A DNA stretch of 64,000 nucleotides from Rheum nobile (GCA_027886185.1 WOAB01000476.1:2604001-2668000); one strand, 5' to 3'. Positions 10,838 to 22,878 are shown, counted from the stretch's first letter. Numbers and translations: made by a program. Notes: generated from the sequence alone by a model not told the origin.

Positions 10838-11536
10838 ATTCCGATAAATTAAAGGATTTAGTGGAAAGAATTGTCTATGTGCGCCTAAGGAGTAAGGTAG
10901 CATGCGTTACTCGTATAAAGTTATTAAAGGATTCTGATAGAAGTGACTGATGCGGTTAATAATGAATCATTTTCAGGATGAAACCTTAAGGAGATAGGAG
11001 TAATATCTCATGTGATTCGTTTTGAGGAACATAGGAATAAAGGTGTTGAGATTACGCCTAGAGAAAGTTAAGGAACCTTAAAGGTTTAAGTTACAGAATG
11101 ATTAAAGGAATAGGCTAAATCACTACCGAAGGAATACCAAGCTAGAATTGGCATAAGGGCCAGACCCGATGATGACGAGTAATGGAATTGTGGGGTATAC
11201 ACTTAAAGGAATTAGGAAATGCGATACCTCAAGGACCACTAAGATCTGATAATGGAATATAAGGCAATTACGGTACATGCTCTGAGAGAAATTATAAATG
11301 GAAAAGTGGAAGGAGTAATGTGTATTCCCATGCTTAAGGTATAGCAAGTCTGTTGCAATGATTTTTGGAGGATACTATCATAAGATAATTATGACTTTGT
11401 GGATGTACTTACGAATTGCTACAAGTGTAACATATGGAGATATGTGGAATAATGGTGTGATTGAGGAGACAGATCGATTTCCTAGGAGCAACGTCAAGGA
11501 TAAAGTGATTAAGGATATTAAGATCAGGTAGTAAGG
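10838..11536 (+). pseudogene. Decayed chromovirus 3' internal fragment
   Basis: The sequence resembles 27113-27460, the post-pol part of E3, in several runs (AGAATTGTCTATRT, CCTAAGGARTAAAG, GAATCATTTTCA, GTAATATCTC). It has no open frame. It is the DNA into which E2 inserted. Confidence 0.55.
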
Positions 11537-11977
11537 TTAGTAGTAAACCCGGGGCATGTGGCCTTTACCTTTGTCCAGGAGGCGGAAGGTGTCAGTAGGA
11601 GGCGGCGGAAGGTTGGGGTCGACACCGACTGCGGCAGTGGAAGGAACAGTTTGCTGGCCTCTGGACACGGCGAGCACGAGATGGCGCTTCAGCTTCACGT
11701 TTTCGGCTTCCAAGTCGGCGTGAGCCTTGGCAGTGGCCTCATGCTCAGCCTGAAGTGCTGCGAAAGCCTCATCTGACTCCGTACCTAGAGTCACCATCAC
11801 AACAAGCAAAACAAGGGTGAACACGGCAATTGGAAACAAAGAAAACAACGAACAAAATGGATCAACACAACTCAACAAACTTGTCTCACGGGCAACTATG
11901 TGGGCTGGCTGTGAGGGCGGTAGGCTAGGTCGTGAGAATTTGCGAGCCAAACGTGACAAAGAACCACACAAAAACAC
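11537..11977 (-). CDS. Unrecognised minus-strand ORF with a coiled-coil segment
   Basis: A 146-codon frame has a basic, proline-containing start, then a hydrophobic run (FPIAVFTLVLLVVMVTLG) and a helical, coiled-coil-like stretch (EAFAALQAEHEATAKAHADL), ending in a proline-rich tail. Heptad-rich stretches of this sort occur in gag-like proteins of some plant retroelements. It lies on the internal side of the minus-strand primer site at 12641, which supports retroelement debris. No family was recognised, and it may not be expressed. Confidence 0.3.
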   Translation of the reverse strand: MFLCGSLSRLARKFSRPSLPPSQPAHIVARETSLLSCVDPFCSLFSLFPIAVFTLVLLVVMVTLGTESDEAFAALQAEHEATAKAHADLEAENVKLKRHLVLAVSRGQQTVPSTAAVGVDPNLPPPPTDTFRLLDKGKGHMPRVYY

Positions 11978-12640
11978 GTAAACATGAAGTCACAAATTGA
12001 ACTATATGAGTGGAAAAATGAAGATCATGCAAATCAAGTTCGAATTGTGAAAAGAAGGCGGAAGAAAAAGCTTAGTGGACCTGTGCCGATGTGTGAATTG
12101 GGTTCCCCGAGATCGCCCGTGGCTTTCGTTTTGCTCGACTGCGATATGTCTTTTTGTTTTTTTTGTTAAAGCATCCGAATAATATATATATATATTTAAT
12201 CGGCACAAGTTTTGTTAGAAGGAGTTAGAGGAAGACGCAAGATTTGCGTTTAGTTTGGAGAGAGAGACGAGAGATTGCGGAGATAGGAGAGAGAAAGTGT
12301 AACAACTTTTATGAACTAAAAGATATGCAAATCAGAATCTTACCAAACAAATCATTCAAAAAATATAACAACCAGATCTGCGAGATTCTGTGGCGGTTAT
12401 ATGCAAGATAAGGCCGCAAATATAGAAAGGGAACGCTCTTTTTCCGCTCTTGGTTTTGTTTTGTACACTCGGCCGAGATCTCAACGTCGAGAAACGAAGA
12501 GATCTACCTAGGGTTTTGATGGCAACAATTAAGAAAACAAAATGCAAAAATGGAGGAAGCAAAGATATGGATCGAAAATAGGGAAAAACGTGAGAGCGAA
12601 ATTGAAGAGTTGGAATGACCACACCTTGTACCGCTGAATA
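11978..12640. other. Internal debris without a recognisable gene
   Basis: It holds short frames only, a small (AT)n run near 12181-12195 and a purine-rich stretch (12228-12300). It probably belongs to the minus-strand retroelement remnant. Confidence 0.4.
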
Positions 12641-13160
12641 TGATACCAATTGATCCGTAAACGGCCTCGTATATATGTTGAGTGGCGGATCTAGGCAGAA
12701 GATGTGTTGAAGGCTTCGTCTCTTTGTGGTTGGATAAGTAGCGGCTTCGGAGAGGCAAAGTCGACGGCTCTCTTCCGCTTGAATGGGTACGAGTTTGGGC
12801 AAGAGGTTTTCGAAAGGCAAGATGATCAAGGGGGTTGGTGTTTGGGTTTGATCGGTGACGACAGTCGGCCGGATCTGTGACGTCGAGGCTAAGTGGCGGA
12901 GTAAAACTCTACGGCAAGACTTATCAATTCAATTCAACGTATAGATGAAAATTACATGATGCGAGGCACTTATAATAGCCAGCGAGTCGCGGCCCTAATG
13001 GGCCCAAATAAACCTAGTGGGTTGGGCTCTTAAGCATAGGAGACACACACGCCCGAAATAGAAACTTACCAAAATTAAAAAGTGCTCAAAGTAGAAAACA
13101 CTAAACATAGAAAGTTTCCAAAAACATCCAAATGTCACTCAATAAATCTCTAAATTAAAA
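12641..13160 (-). repeat. Possible minus-strand LTR end with primer site
   Basis: On the minus strand TGGTATCA (12641-12648) begins two bases after a sequence ending GGATCA, matching the first eight bases of the tRNA-iMet primer site. The DNA to the right (12651 onward) would be the LTR; minus-strand TATAAGTG occurs near 12967. The far LTR end was not found, and 13160 is only the start of a different, GC-rich segment. Confidence 0.35.
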
Positions 13161-13167
13161 ACAATGC

Positions 13168-13436
13168 TTAAAATAGAAGAGGCGTCGCGTAGCCGAGGCA
13201 GCGGCCGCGGCCAAAGTCATGGCGCTGCGGCAGGGGCCGCAATGCCGGCAATGATGGCGCAGGACACGGCCCTGGGCACTGTCTGCATGGCGGAGCTGTT
13301 GGGCACGAAGCCCTTGGCTGTGAGGCTCTGAGTTGCTTGGGTGATGGCTCTGGCGTACGCCTTGGTGATTGGGCCCTCCGACTTGACACTCAACATCTCC
13401 TCTTCTTGGGCCTCGGTCAATGTCACCACTGAGGAT
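13168..13436 (-). CDS. GC-rich ORF fragment of unknown origin
   Basis: On the minus strand the frame ending near 13217 reads a helical stretch (VTLTEAQEEEMLSVKSEG) and ends in an Ala/Pro-rich tail. Its GC content and NotI-like CpG words contrast with the AT-rich flanks. It abuts the broken end of the Athila RT, so it could be the C-terminal part of another retroelement protein or a captured fragment. No homology was recognised. Confidence 0.3.
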
Positions 13437-15868
13437 ATATCACATCATACATCTCTGAAAGGTAGCAGGAGCATTACACAAATCAAAGGGCATCCTCCTA
13501 TATGCAAATGTGCCATAAGGGCAAGTGAATGTGGTCTTCTCCTGGTCATTAGGGTGAATAGGGATCTGGAAAAATCCATTATAACCATCTAAATAACAAA
13601 AGTGTGAATGCTTAGCTAACCTCTCTAACATCTGGTCAATGAAGTGAAGGGGAAAATGGTCTTTTTGTGTTGCTTTGTTCAATCTCCTATAATCAATGCA
13701 CATTCTTCAACCCGTGATTGTCCTAGTAGGAATTAATTCATTCTTTTCATTCTTCACAATAGTCATACCCCCTTTCTTAGGCACAACATGAACTGGACTA
13801 ACCCACTCACTATCAGAAATAGGATAAATAATGCCTGCATCTAACAATTTTAGCACTTTTTTTCATAACTTCTTTCATGTTTGGGTTAACTCTTCTTTGA
13901 TGCTCAATAGAGGGCTTATATGATCATCTTCCAACAAAATCCTATGCATGCACATTGAGGGACTAATTCCTTTCAAGTCATCAATACAATATCCTAATGC
14001 TTTTCTATGCAATCTAAGCTCATGTAACAATTTCTCAACTTCATCATTACTTAGGAACTCATACCTCAAATTGGGTGGTAGTGGCTTCAATTCCACCTTA
14101 GGTGCATCTTTAGACTCTTGTGTAGAGTTTGGGTCATCTCTTTTCAGGACCTCAGCAACGGCCCCAGGGAACTCTCTAGTGGACTCCAATATCAAGGACA
14201 ATAAAATCCACAAGAATGTAGAACTTACCTATCTGGATGGGAATGTCCTCCAAAATACCTATTGGACGCACAGTGGATCTATCTGCCATGAAAAGAGTCA
14301 TCCTCACTGGTCTTGGCTCTCCCAAATCCAGCTTCTTGCATATGGACTGCGTAATCAAACTCACACTAGCTCCCAAATCACACAAATCATTATAGGGGCT
14401 ATTGCCAATCACCATAGGGATATTAAAGCTACCAAGGTCTTCAAGCTTATGAGGTAATTTATTATGAATTAGAGCACTACACTCCTGGCTTAGGGAGACG
14501 GATTGGTAGTCATCCAACTTCCTCTTGTTGGACAAGATCTCTTTCAAGAACTTCACATAAGTTGGCATCTGCTTAAGAGCATCAGTGAAGGGAATGTTGA
14601 TATAGAGCTTTTTCAACACCTCCACAAATTTACCATACTGCTGATCCAATTGAGCCTGAGCTCTCTTTTGTGGGAAAGGGAGATGAGGCTTGTAAACTGG
14701 TGGTGGCACATATCTAGGCTCCTTTTTTGGCTCCTTCTCTTGGATCACAACTTCTTCAGGCTCTGCAAATACCATGTCTTTCTTCTTGGGATCCACAGTC
14801 TTAGGATCCTCAAGTTGTCTTCCATTCCTTAAGGACACAACATTGATTTTCCCTTTTGGATTAGCCTCAGTTTGGCCAGGAAGTTGACCTTGTGGTCTAA
14901 GAGCATTCAAAGCGTATTGCACATGCATACTATCATGATGTTTTAGTATCTTATTCACGTTCTGCAGCACATTTAATATGAGGGCTAAGTTGGGATCTTC
15001 AGCTGATTGAGCCAGAGCCTGGTTCTTAGGTGGTAAGGCTCTTTGTTGAAATCCAGGGGTTGGTCTCTTTGCAGCCTGGTTGTTCCCATAGGAGAAATTG
15101 GGATGATTCCTCCAACCAGGGTTATAAGTGTCGGAATATGGATCATTCCTAGGGCCCTTGTTGAAGTTATTCATGTAGTTCACCTCTCCCTAGGACTCAC
15201 TCTAAGAAGCAAATAGGTGACAAGATGATATATTATGGTCACCCCTCCACAAAACTGACAAGCTATACCAAAAACATCCTGTGTGGATTGCCCTGCACCT
15301 TGCGCCCGAGACTTTTGCACTAATAGATTCAGCCTCTTGATCTCTTGTGCCATAACATCTATTTGAGCTTGTTGGTGTGTCTCAAAACTAACCTCATACA
15401 TCCCTGCAGGTTTCTTAGAACTTGAAGTAGATCGGGGATCCTGTAATAGTGAGAGTGTTGAGCAGTACTCTCAATCAAGTCCCAGGCATCATCAACTTCC
15501 ATACTCATGATTCATCCACCCGCTGAAGCATCAATGATTAGCCTGGTAGAATTGTCAACAGCGTTGTAGAAAACATACAGCAGGGTCCATTTTTGTTGCC
15601 CATGGTAGGGGCACAACATCAGCAATTCCTTGAATCTTTCCCACCCCTTATAAAGAGACTCTTTATCCTTCATCTTGAATGCAAGAATCTGATTCCTTAT
15701 CTCAACAGTCTTCTTTGGTGGAAAGTATTTGTTGAGGAATGCCTTTGTTAACTCGTCCCAAGTTGTTATTGAGCCAAGAGGTAGGGCCTTGAACCAAGCT
15801 TTGGCCCTGTCTCGCAGAGAGAATGAGAAGACTCACAAGAATAGCACATCTTGGGATACCTCATGGAT
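13437..15868 (-). pseudogene. Athila gag-protease-RT, truncated and interrupted
   Basis: Reading right to left: gag capsid fragments (15400-15868); a gag segment with glycine/asparagine-rich blocks (DPYSDTYNPGWRNHPNFSYG) that also occur in E1; a SLRNGR motif; and a protease with CDLGASVSLITQ followed by the ADRSTVRPIGILED block (14176-14500). Beyond a linker, RT begins with CIDYRRLNKATQKDHFPL and LDGYNGFFQIPIHP, and ends at NAPATFQRCMM (13440). The RT catalytic Asp-Asp motif, RNase H and integrase are absent. Several frame changes and stops separate the pieces, so no product is expected. Confidence 0.8.
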
Positions 15869-16984
15869 CTTCACAGTATCCATTAGCTCAATAAAAGTAG
15901 CCAAATGTTGGTATGGGTTCTCAGAAGGTAGACCTTCAAACTGATTGTGATGAACCATGTTGATAAGGGAAGGTTTCAGCTCGAAGTTACGGGCTTGCAC
16001 CGGAGGTCAGACCACACCAAAAATAGGACCAAGGTGATTTGGCATCACATAATCACCAAGCGTCATGCGTGGTTCTTGAACTTCCAGAGGAGGATCTTGT
16101 TCCACTCTGCCGTTAGCCATTGCTTGCTCTCTAGCTTTGCGTTGTTGTCTTCTTCTAACACGAAATGTATGCTCAGGTTCAGGATCGTAGTCGTTGAGAT
16201 TTCCAGCGCTAATGGCTCTTCACATCTAAAGAAAAAAAGTCTTCACAGTATCCATTAGCTCAATAAAAGTAGCCAAATGTTGGTGTGGGTTCTCAGAAGG
16301 TAGACCTTCAAACTGATTGTGATGAACCATGTTGATAAGGGAAGGTTTCAGCTCGAAGTTACGGGCTTGCACCGGAGGTCAGACCACACCAAAAATAGGA
16401 CCAAGGTGATTTCGCATCACATAATCACCAAGCGTCATGCGTGGTTCTTGAACTTCCAGAGGAGGATCTTGTTCCACTCTGCCGTTAGCCATTGCTTGCT
16501 CTCTAGCTTTGCGTTGTTGTCTTCTTCTAACATGAAATGTATGCTCAGGTTCAAGATCGTAGTCGTTGAGATTTCCAGCGCTCATGGCTCTTCACATCTA
16601 AAGAAAAAAAGTGTTCACAGTATCCATTAGCTCAATAAAAGTAGCCAGATGTTGGTGTGGGTTCTCAGAGGGTAGACCTCTAAATTGATTGTGTTGAACC
16701 ATGTTGATAAGGGAAGGTTTCAGCTCGAAGTTACGGGCTTGCACCGGAGGTCAGACCACACCAAAAATAGGACCAAGGTGATTTGGCATCACATAATCAC
16801 CAATCGTCATGCGTGGTTCTTGAACTTCCAGAGGAGGATCTTGTTCCACTCTGCCGTTAGCCATTGCTTGCTCTCTAGCTTTGCGTTGTTGTCTTCTTCT
16901 AACACGAAATGTACGCTCAGGTTCAGGATCGTAGTCGTTGAGATTACCAACGCTCATGGCTCTTCACATCTGAAGAAAACAAGT
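15869..16984 (-). repeat. Three tandem 372-bp copies of the gag start
   Basis: Units are 15869-16240, 16241-16612 and 16613-16984. Each holds the gag ATG region (MS(A/V)GNLNDYD..., then an RRRQQRKAREQAMANGR block), a stop after FGVV and about 40 further codons. The period is exactly 124 codons. The same internal stop occurs in all three, so the nonsense change came before the duplication. Units differ at only a few bases. Confidence 0.85.
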
Positions 16985-17073
16985 ATTAAAGCAAAGCAAC
17001 AAAAAACAAGATAAAAAATAAAACAAAGACTTAGTCGAACCAGTTGTAGGAAAATAACTGATAGTAGCAATAG

Positions 17074-17091
17074 TCCCCGGCAATGGCGCCA
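17074..17091 (-). other. Athila primer binding site, tRNA-Asp
   Basis: The minus strand reads TGGCGCCATTGCCGGGGA, one base different from a perfect tRNA-Asp complement, six bases from the LTR end. Confidence 0.85.
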
Positions 17092-17097
17092 AAAACT

Positions 17098-18544
17098 TGA
17101 TAGGACAAAAACCTACCCACAAGCGTATAGGTTTAGTTGTAGCTTTTCAAGTGTCGTTCCCAATGAGGACTATATAGTATCTTTTGTAAACTTAAACTGG
17201 TAAGTTAAGTCATAAAAGGGAAATTTTGTTTGTCTAATAACTAAGAAAATAAGAAAACAAGAAGCAAGAATTGTAAAAGATGGTTGTAAACGATTAGGGA
17301 GAAGATCTTAGAACCAGGGATCCCCACAACAATGTCTTGGTAAACTTACAGATACCTGTCTGAAATTAGTCTGAACATGTCTGAAGGTAAGCTATCTAAA
17401 GTCTCTACTAACTCCTTTCAGACGATAATAGATATGCCTAAATTATTACTAGCAATCGTTGTCATGCAGAGTTAATCAAATCTAGACCCTTTGGGCACTT
17501 AGAATCTAGGATCAAACTAGGTTAACATTCGATGTCGCGCTTCGCTAAGTCCAGGCAAACCTAGGGTTTCTATGATAGCTTAGGATTCCACAAGAGTAGT
17601 TAGGTTGTTGTCGCACAAATAACACTCAGGTTCAATACCTAGTAATCTGATAAAGTTATTTGCTTTCAGACTCATACCCTATATGAGTTATCTATTAAGG
17701 TTATCTCCTTTCAGACTCAAACCTAATAGAAACCTAACCAATTTCATCAATTGCATTAAGAACTCTAGGATTGAATCAAACAAGGTTCCAAATTTCAATT
17801 CAAACAAATATCATGCACAAATCTACCAATCCATTGTTGGGATCACTACCAATCCATTGTTGGGATCACCCCAACCCTAGAATTATAGAATTAGACTAAC
17901 ATGCTTGGAGAAACAATCAAAAACATCATATGAACAAAATAAATCATTCAACTAAATTAGATAAAGAGAAATACTTGTTCAAATCCAGGGAAACAATTTC
18001 CAATTTTCAGAAATCTTCAAAAGAACTCCAAAAACACTTAGGGCTAGAGAGAGTGGCAAAAGGAGGCAGAAGAGAGCTGCCAAAAAACCCTAGAAAAAGT
18101 ATTTATACCGTCCTAAAATAAAGGGGGGTCGAAAAATAACAATTCGGGTCCGCAGGGCCATGGCACGGTTTGGGACAAACAAACCGTGCCGATTTATAGA
18201 GGATCACAGGGGTATCGGCACGGTTTGTGGCACGGTTCGTCACAAACTGTGCCGCCTTGCACAAGCTCCATTCCTTGTGTTTCCTACTCTGCACGGTCAG
18301 CGATGCGTTGGCACGATTTGTCACAAACCGTGCCAAGCTGCATAGTGGCATCTCCTATGATGTCCATGCCTCGTATTGCATCCCAGAAGTCCACCAATGT
18401 ACCTGAAATCACGTAGAAACTCGTGTAGACATCTAAACTAAAGAAATTGATGCAACTAGCTAAAAATGCAAGATAATAGACGTGGAAATGCCTAAACCAT
18501 AGCCTAAATGCATATCCTAAATATGTATAAAATGGATGTCATCA
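17098..18544 (-). repeat. Athila 5' LTR (1447 bp)
   Basis: On the minus strand it starts TGATGACATCCATTTT and ends CCTATCA. A TATAAAT box lies at 18101-18107 on the minus strand, with a palindromic word array 55 bp upstream. The rest is AT-rich. Confidence 0.85.
18162..18334 (-). repeat. Word-C palindrome array in the Athila U3
   Basis: Five to six copies of GGCACGGTTTGT or its complement ACAAACCGTGCC are present. Two sites (18229-18253 and 18310-18334) are near-perfect 25-bp palindromes with 12-base arms around a single base. Spacers are 0-55 bp. Confidence 0.85.
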
Positions 18545-18548
18545 TGTA

Positions 18549-18947
18549 AGACTTAGAGGATGTAATTCCCCTTGATATGGGACTTCCCACAATCCGCACG
18601 ACCGCTTTCGAGCAAGGAGGGAACTAACTGTCACTCGAGGCTAGTCTGGTCTTGTTGCATGAGAAAACGGAGGCTTCCTCCATTAAGCTAGCAGCGTATC
18701 AACGATAGCTAATTAGATCATATGGGATGCACATCTAACAACGCGATTTCAAGGTTGGTGATTCTAACTCCACAAAGTCCTAGCTAATACCAAGGATACC
18801 ACGAAAGGAAATTTAGGTCCCAACTGGGAAGGTCCTTACAAGGTCGCGACCAACGCTGTAAATGGCTCCTACAAGCTCGAAGACTCGAACAGGAGAGTAG
18901 TGCCTTGCACTTGGAGCACTGCAAATCTAAGAAAATTTTACATCTGA
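18549..18947 (+). pseudogene. Tat integrase C-terminal fragment
   Basis: The frame reads the lineage blocks GLPTIRTTAFEQG, then after two or three stops ANTKDTTKGNLGPNWEGPYK and a Tyr-Lys-Leu-Glu-Asp block, ending KFYI with a TGA at 18945-18947. The GPNWEGPYKV motif is a standard marker of the Tat integrase end. It is too short and broken to function. Confidence 0.75.
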
Positions 18948-19149
18948 GACTGAACTCGACATGGGGTACTCTTTTTCCTCTTCGTATGGTTTTCTCCAAC
19001 GTGGTTTTACCGATGAAGAGGTTGTAACGAGGCCGCCCAATTATCCTTTTTTGTTGTTCGTTAGGTGAACCGAAATTGTGTTGATGTCTAGAATATTTTT
19101 TGAGTTATTTTGAAATGACATATGCTTCACAAGTTAAGAATTACTTGTT

Positions 19150-19590
19150 CGAAACAACATTGGTTTCTGAAACTCATACTAGCCCAAGGGCATATATGCA
19201 CATGTGGCAAGATAAGAACTAGCTTAAGGGTGAAACAACGCAGGTTGTTGAAGTCTAACTAGCCTATGGGCACTACATCATAGGTTGCTGAAACTAGCCT
19301 AAGGGAGAAATAACAATTTTTACTAACTAGCCTAAGGGCATGAAAGCACAGGTTGTACAATTTGTACTAGCCTAAGGGAGAAATAACACATGTTAATGAA
19401 GTTTCGACTAGCCTAAGGGAATGAAAGCACAAGTTGCACAACTTGAACTAGCCTAAGGGCGAAACACACAGGTTGTTGATGTTTCGACTAACCTAAGGGC
19501 ATAAAGGCACGGGTTACATTTTGGAAACTAGCCTAAGGGCGGAACAACACGGGTTGTTGACGTTCCAACCATCCTGAGGGCACCGACAAA
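19150..19590 (+). repeat. About 11 copies of a 40-bp tandem repeat
   Basis: The core CTAGCCTAAGGGC recurs every 36-44 bp, each followed by an A-rich part and a CACAGGTTGTTGAA-like segment. Copies are diverged. It lies directly after the Tat integrase end. Confidence 0.85.
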
Positions 19591-19732
19591 CAGACCCTAA
19601 AGAATAAAAACCATTAGACAAAAAAAATAATGTTAAGGATAGGTGTGGAATGAAATGTGTAAATCAAATAAACTCATAAGAGTGGGGCAAAGACGCATAG
19701 AGCCGAAGGAGTCTCGAAATGTGCAACTGGTT

Positions 19733-19991
19733 ATGTAAATATTTTTTTTGGATATTCACCGCCAGCACATGGACCATGCATAACGTTTTGTAAGTGTGAC
19801 ACTCTGTGCAAGGCGTGATGCACGGTGTACCACTTGGTCCGTGTAGTGAGTCGCGCAGACCGTGCACATGATTCTATAAGCAGTTTCCTTCCGTGTAGTG
19901 CATGATGCACAGACAATGCAGCTAGTTTTGTAAAGTCTTTCCGAAATTCACCATGAGTGCATGGACCGTGCAGATTATCGCACGGACCGTA
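19733..19991 (+). repeat. About 200-bp tandem repeat, interrupted by E3
   Basis: One unit starts near 19733 and a second near 19926; the second is cut at 19991 and resumes at 29972-30065, where GACACTCCATGCAAGG matches GACACTCTGTGCAAGG near 19797. The repeat is rich in CATGGACCGTGCA and CACGGTGTAC words, which again have short inverted arms. Confidence 0.75.
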
Positions 19992-22441
19992 TGTGATACC
20001 CCGTATTTCTATAAGGTTATTTTGGGAATTTTGGGAATTTTCCCGAGTACCCGTTTCGTACGTCGGATTTAATTCAGATAGTTTGAGACATTCTGTAATG
20101 TGCTCTGCCTCTGTAATATTTTTCTCAGTGAAATAACATACAGTCGACGCATTTTGGGAGTTAATACTCGTTCGTGTACGAATATATTTAACACGGGGTT
20201 AAGATTATTGCCCAAGAGTTATCATCCAATGGGCACTAAAGTACAAGTTTGTTACCCTAAGGTTTTTATCCAAGAGGCAAAGTGCAAGGTTATTACCCAA
20301 GGGATGGGAAGGAAGCTTCCTACCTCCTTCCTTCACCTTGGATTTGCCTATATAAGGATGGCTTGGGAGGAAGAGAGAGCTCACACTCTCAAAGCTCTCA
20401 AACTCTCAAAAACGCTCTCTTCGGGAAAGCTCAGGTCGAACGTCGGAGCTCGTTTGGTGTCGTTTCCGGTGGCCAAGAGAAGCTTGGGAGGCCCTTAGAA
20501 GCCTAGAAACCAAGCAAGGTGAAAGACGAGCCAAACCGATCGTCGAGGGTGAGTTTTTCCTCTTGTATTTCAGTTTCTGTTTAACGACGGCGACCGCCGG
20601 ATAGAGGCGGCGACCTCCGGCTTGAAGGCGGCGACCGCCGGCCAGAACACGGCGCCCGCCGTGATGAGCACGGCGACCACCGTGAAGAGCCCGGCGACCG
20701 CCGTGAAGAAGGGCCAACCGCCGGGAAGAAACGCCTTTGAGCGGCGCCCGCCGCGTGGGAGGCGGCGCCCGCCGTGGTGAAGGCGGCGCCCGCCGTGGTG
20801 AAGGCGACGCCCGCCGTGGTGAAGGTGACGCCCGTCGTAAGTGGGGCGGCGCACGCCGCAAGTTTGGTTGTTGGCCGGTTGCTGTCGTGGCCTTCGTTCG
20901 GGTTTCGTTTCCTTCGATTCCTTTCGTTCCTTCTTAGGTTCGTATTGTTGTTTGTCGAATCTAACTTAGGGTTTCTTTGTGGGTCGATCCGAAGGAATCT
21001 GTGCTCCAGATCTGTCCCTGTGTCGAGCCCGGAATCCCGTCGTTAGACTTCATTCAAACTCTGCGGATTCAGGCAAGTGACGGTTCGCTCTTGCTCATCG
21101 TTCCATATTTACATTAGTTATCAGTTGTTTATCTGAGTAATTAATTTGGAATGATTACTGTATTTATCTGGAATTGGTTTTATAAACTGTTTTGGAAACT
21201 GTAATAATGATATTAATAGGTTGTATATCTGTTAGAACAACGCTATTATTTATGTTCGCCTTGAGGGCATTTATGTGGATTTATCTTGAACTATTGTTGT
21301 GCTTGAACTGTTAGTTAGCACGAGTATTCGTAGGAATGCCTGGACTCCGAGAGGTCCATTCGTTTCTTTATAACTTGGGGAAAAGGGCGAGCAAGACCCT
21401 ACGATAGTAGAGGCTTGGACTCTGCGAGGTTCATTCCTTCGATATAAGTCCAGAGGCTTGGATTCTGTGAGGTCCATTCCTTAGTTGTATGTCCTGCGTG
21501 ACAGAGCATATGTTTAAAAGCTTATAATGTAATGTGGGTTTTGGAATTTAATAAGATAAAGTGCCCGAGTGCACATAATTAATATACATTTGGCGAGTAG
21601 TACAGCTAAGTAAATAGTGTAGCTAGGAAAGCTCGTCTCGACTTTTGATCAGAGTACGTTCTCTTTCCAATCTGGATTCGCTGTAAGCGGTGAGGTTGGT
21701 CGTGAACCGAAACATCTAAGTCAGCTTTTAAATCACTGATGTCTGATTCTTTAAACGTTCCAGATTTGTCATATTTCCTTAAAGACTCAATCTCTTGGAG
21801 TCTCTTTTCGGGTCGATTTCTGTGAAGATTCAGTCTTCCAGAATCTTCTCTTATGCATACCTCTTGTTTATTCCAGTAGGAGTATGATGGTTGACTATCG
21901 TCATCGGTTATTATTCGAGAAGCGATGAGTCTAACCTAATACGACTGCTTCGAACCACTCTGCTTTGTACCCTTGCATAGTCTATTCAGTAGACTAACCA
22001 ACCGCAATTGTTCTCTGCATGGTTGGCTGGTGTCATCCGTTCGATTCGGCACATCAGATAGAGCGAAGATATGAGGAGACTAGATTGACTATGAAGACGA
22101 CGGTTGTTTTTGGATGTTTTTAATAATTTCTTTTAATCAGGTTGAGATCCTTGGGAGATGACCATTGTGGTCAAGATCCTTGTTTGTAATATATTTAAAA
22201 GACTTCTGATGTACCTTGTTTAAAGACTTCCGTTGTACTTTGTTAAACTCTGTGTTTGTCCTATTCGGAATTGGGATGTAATCCTAGGACTCATGTTTTA
22301 TATGAATAAAGTTATCATTTTGTATCATTGTATTTCATGGTTTGTATTCAAACGGTAAAGCCTTGGGTGATCTCGGTAAGGAACACTGAGGTCACTGGCG
22401 GTAATACATTTCCAAATGGGTTCAGATTTGGGGGTGTTACA
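19992..22441 (+). repeat. E3 left LTR (2450 bp)
   Basis: It starts TGTGATACCCC and ends GGGGTGTTACA. The TATA box TATATAAG is at 20349-20356. A word-A array lies downstream of it (20585-20866), in the expected transcribed leader. Repeated AGAGGCTTGGACTCTGC-like blocks occur at about 21340-21480. Confidence 0.9.
20585..20866 (+). repeat. Word-A array in the E3 left LTR
   Basis: About twelve copies of GGCGACCGCCG, GGCGCCCGCCG and variants occur, some in a near-regular 21-bp spacing (20754-20830). Long frames on both strands here are by-products of the GC-rich repeat. Confidence 0.9.
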
Positions 22442-22445
22442 GTTG

Positions 22446-22457
22446 TGGTATCAGAGC
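22446..22457 (+). other. E3 primer binding site, tRNA-iMet
   Basis: TGGTATCAGAGC, complementary to the initiator Met tRNA 3' end, lies four bases after the LTR. Confidence 0.9.
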
Positions 22458-22651
22458 CAAAGGTTTTAAAACGGGTTTGGGATATTTATAAATCATTTAT
22501 CCGTTTTTGAAAATGCTTTAAAAGGGCTCTGAATTTTTAAAGTGAAAAGAATTTCAAAACACCGTTCATAGTCGTGTCTTCTATATAGTTTGATGTAGTA
22601 AGTTTGCTTCTATGTCTAGAAAGACTAATTTATTTCTCGTTGCCCCGCTAG

Positions 22652-22760
22652 ATATGGGTGCATTCTGTTCTCTTCAGAGGAACCCGGGAGAAGCCGAGGT
22701 GGTTTCGCCATCTCCAGTTAGGCTTGATTCCCAGTTCGCTCGTTGTGATTTGAGGTTGTA
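22652..22760 (+). pseudogene. E3 remnant of the extra ORF before gag
   Basis: A short frame starting MGAFCSLQRNPGEAEVV aligns with the start of the much longer E4 ORF at 53491 (MGACLSLSRGSEVAK), including the shared Ser-Pro-x-Arg-Leu-Asp. It ends at a TAG after about 34 codons. The rest of the ORF is deleted compared with E4. Confidence 0.65.
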
Positions 22761-22878
22761 GAACCTAGTATCTCAGTTTTAGTTCATCAATAGAAATTTA
22801 TGAGTTTGATCTATTCTAAGTTGATTTTATTACAATAAGTATATCATAATGATACTAATGTGATAAAATCCTTAGAAT

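Larger units (their letters stand above)
13437..18544 (-). mobile_element. Truncated Athila element, minus strand
   Basis: The LTR at 17098-18544 is its 5' LTR, followed by a tRNA-Asp primer site, gag, protease and the first part of RT. The element stops abruptly at about 13437, inside RT, so the rest of pol and the 3' LTR are missing. TGTAA at 18545-18549 would be the target duplication, but its partner is lost. It lies against the integrase end of a Tat element. Confidence 0.85.

Noticed and set aside
12181..12195. (AT)n run as an origin or regulatory site
   Set aside because: It is an ordinary microsatellite with no context.
13168..13389. A real host protein in the GC-rich segment
   Set aside because: The alternative frame is low-complexity Arg/Pro/Ser and no family was recognised; kept only as an uncertain fragment.
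18162..18334. A CRISPR-like array
   Set aside because: Repeats are short, spacers irregular, the host is a plant and no cas genes exist.
19664..19916. Minus-strand frames with repeated CTPCTECHTYKT-like peptides
   Set aside because: They come from the 200-bp tandem repeat of the Tat 3'UTR.
20406..20861. Long frames on both strands rich in Arg-Arg-Ala-Pro, and the like at 28028-28569 and 31662-31924
   Set aside because: They are products of the GC-rich word arrays, which lack stops in several frames. They have no domain and lie in LTRs.
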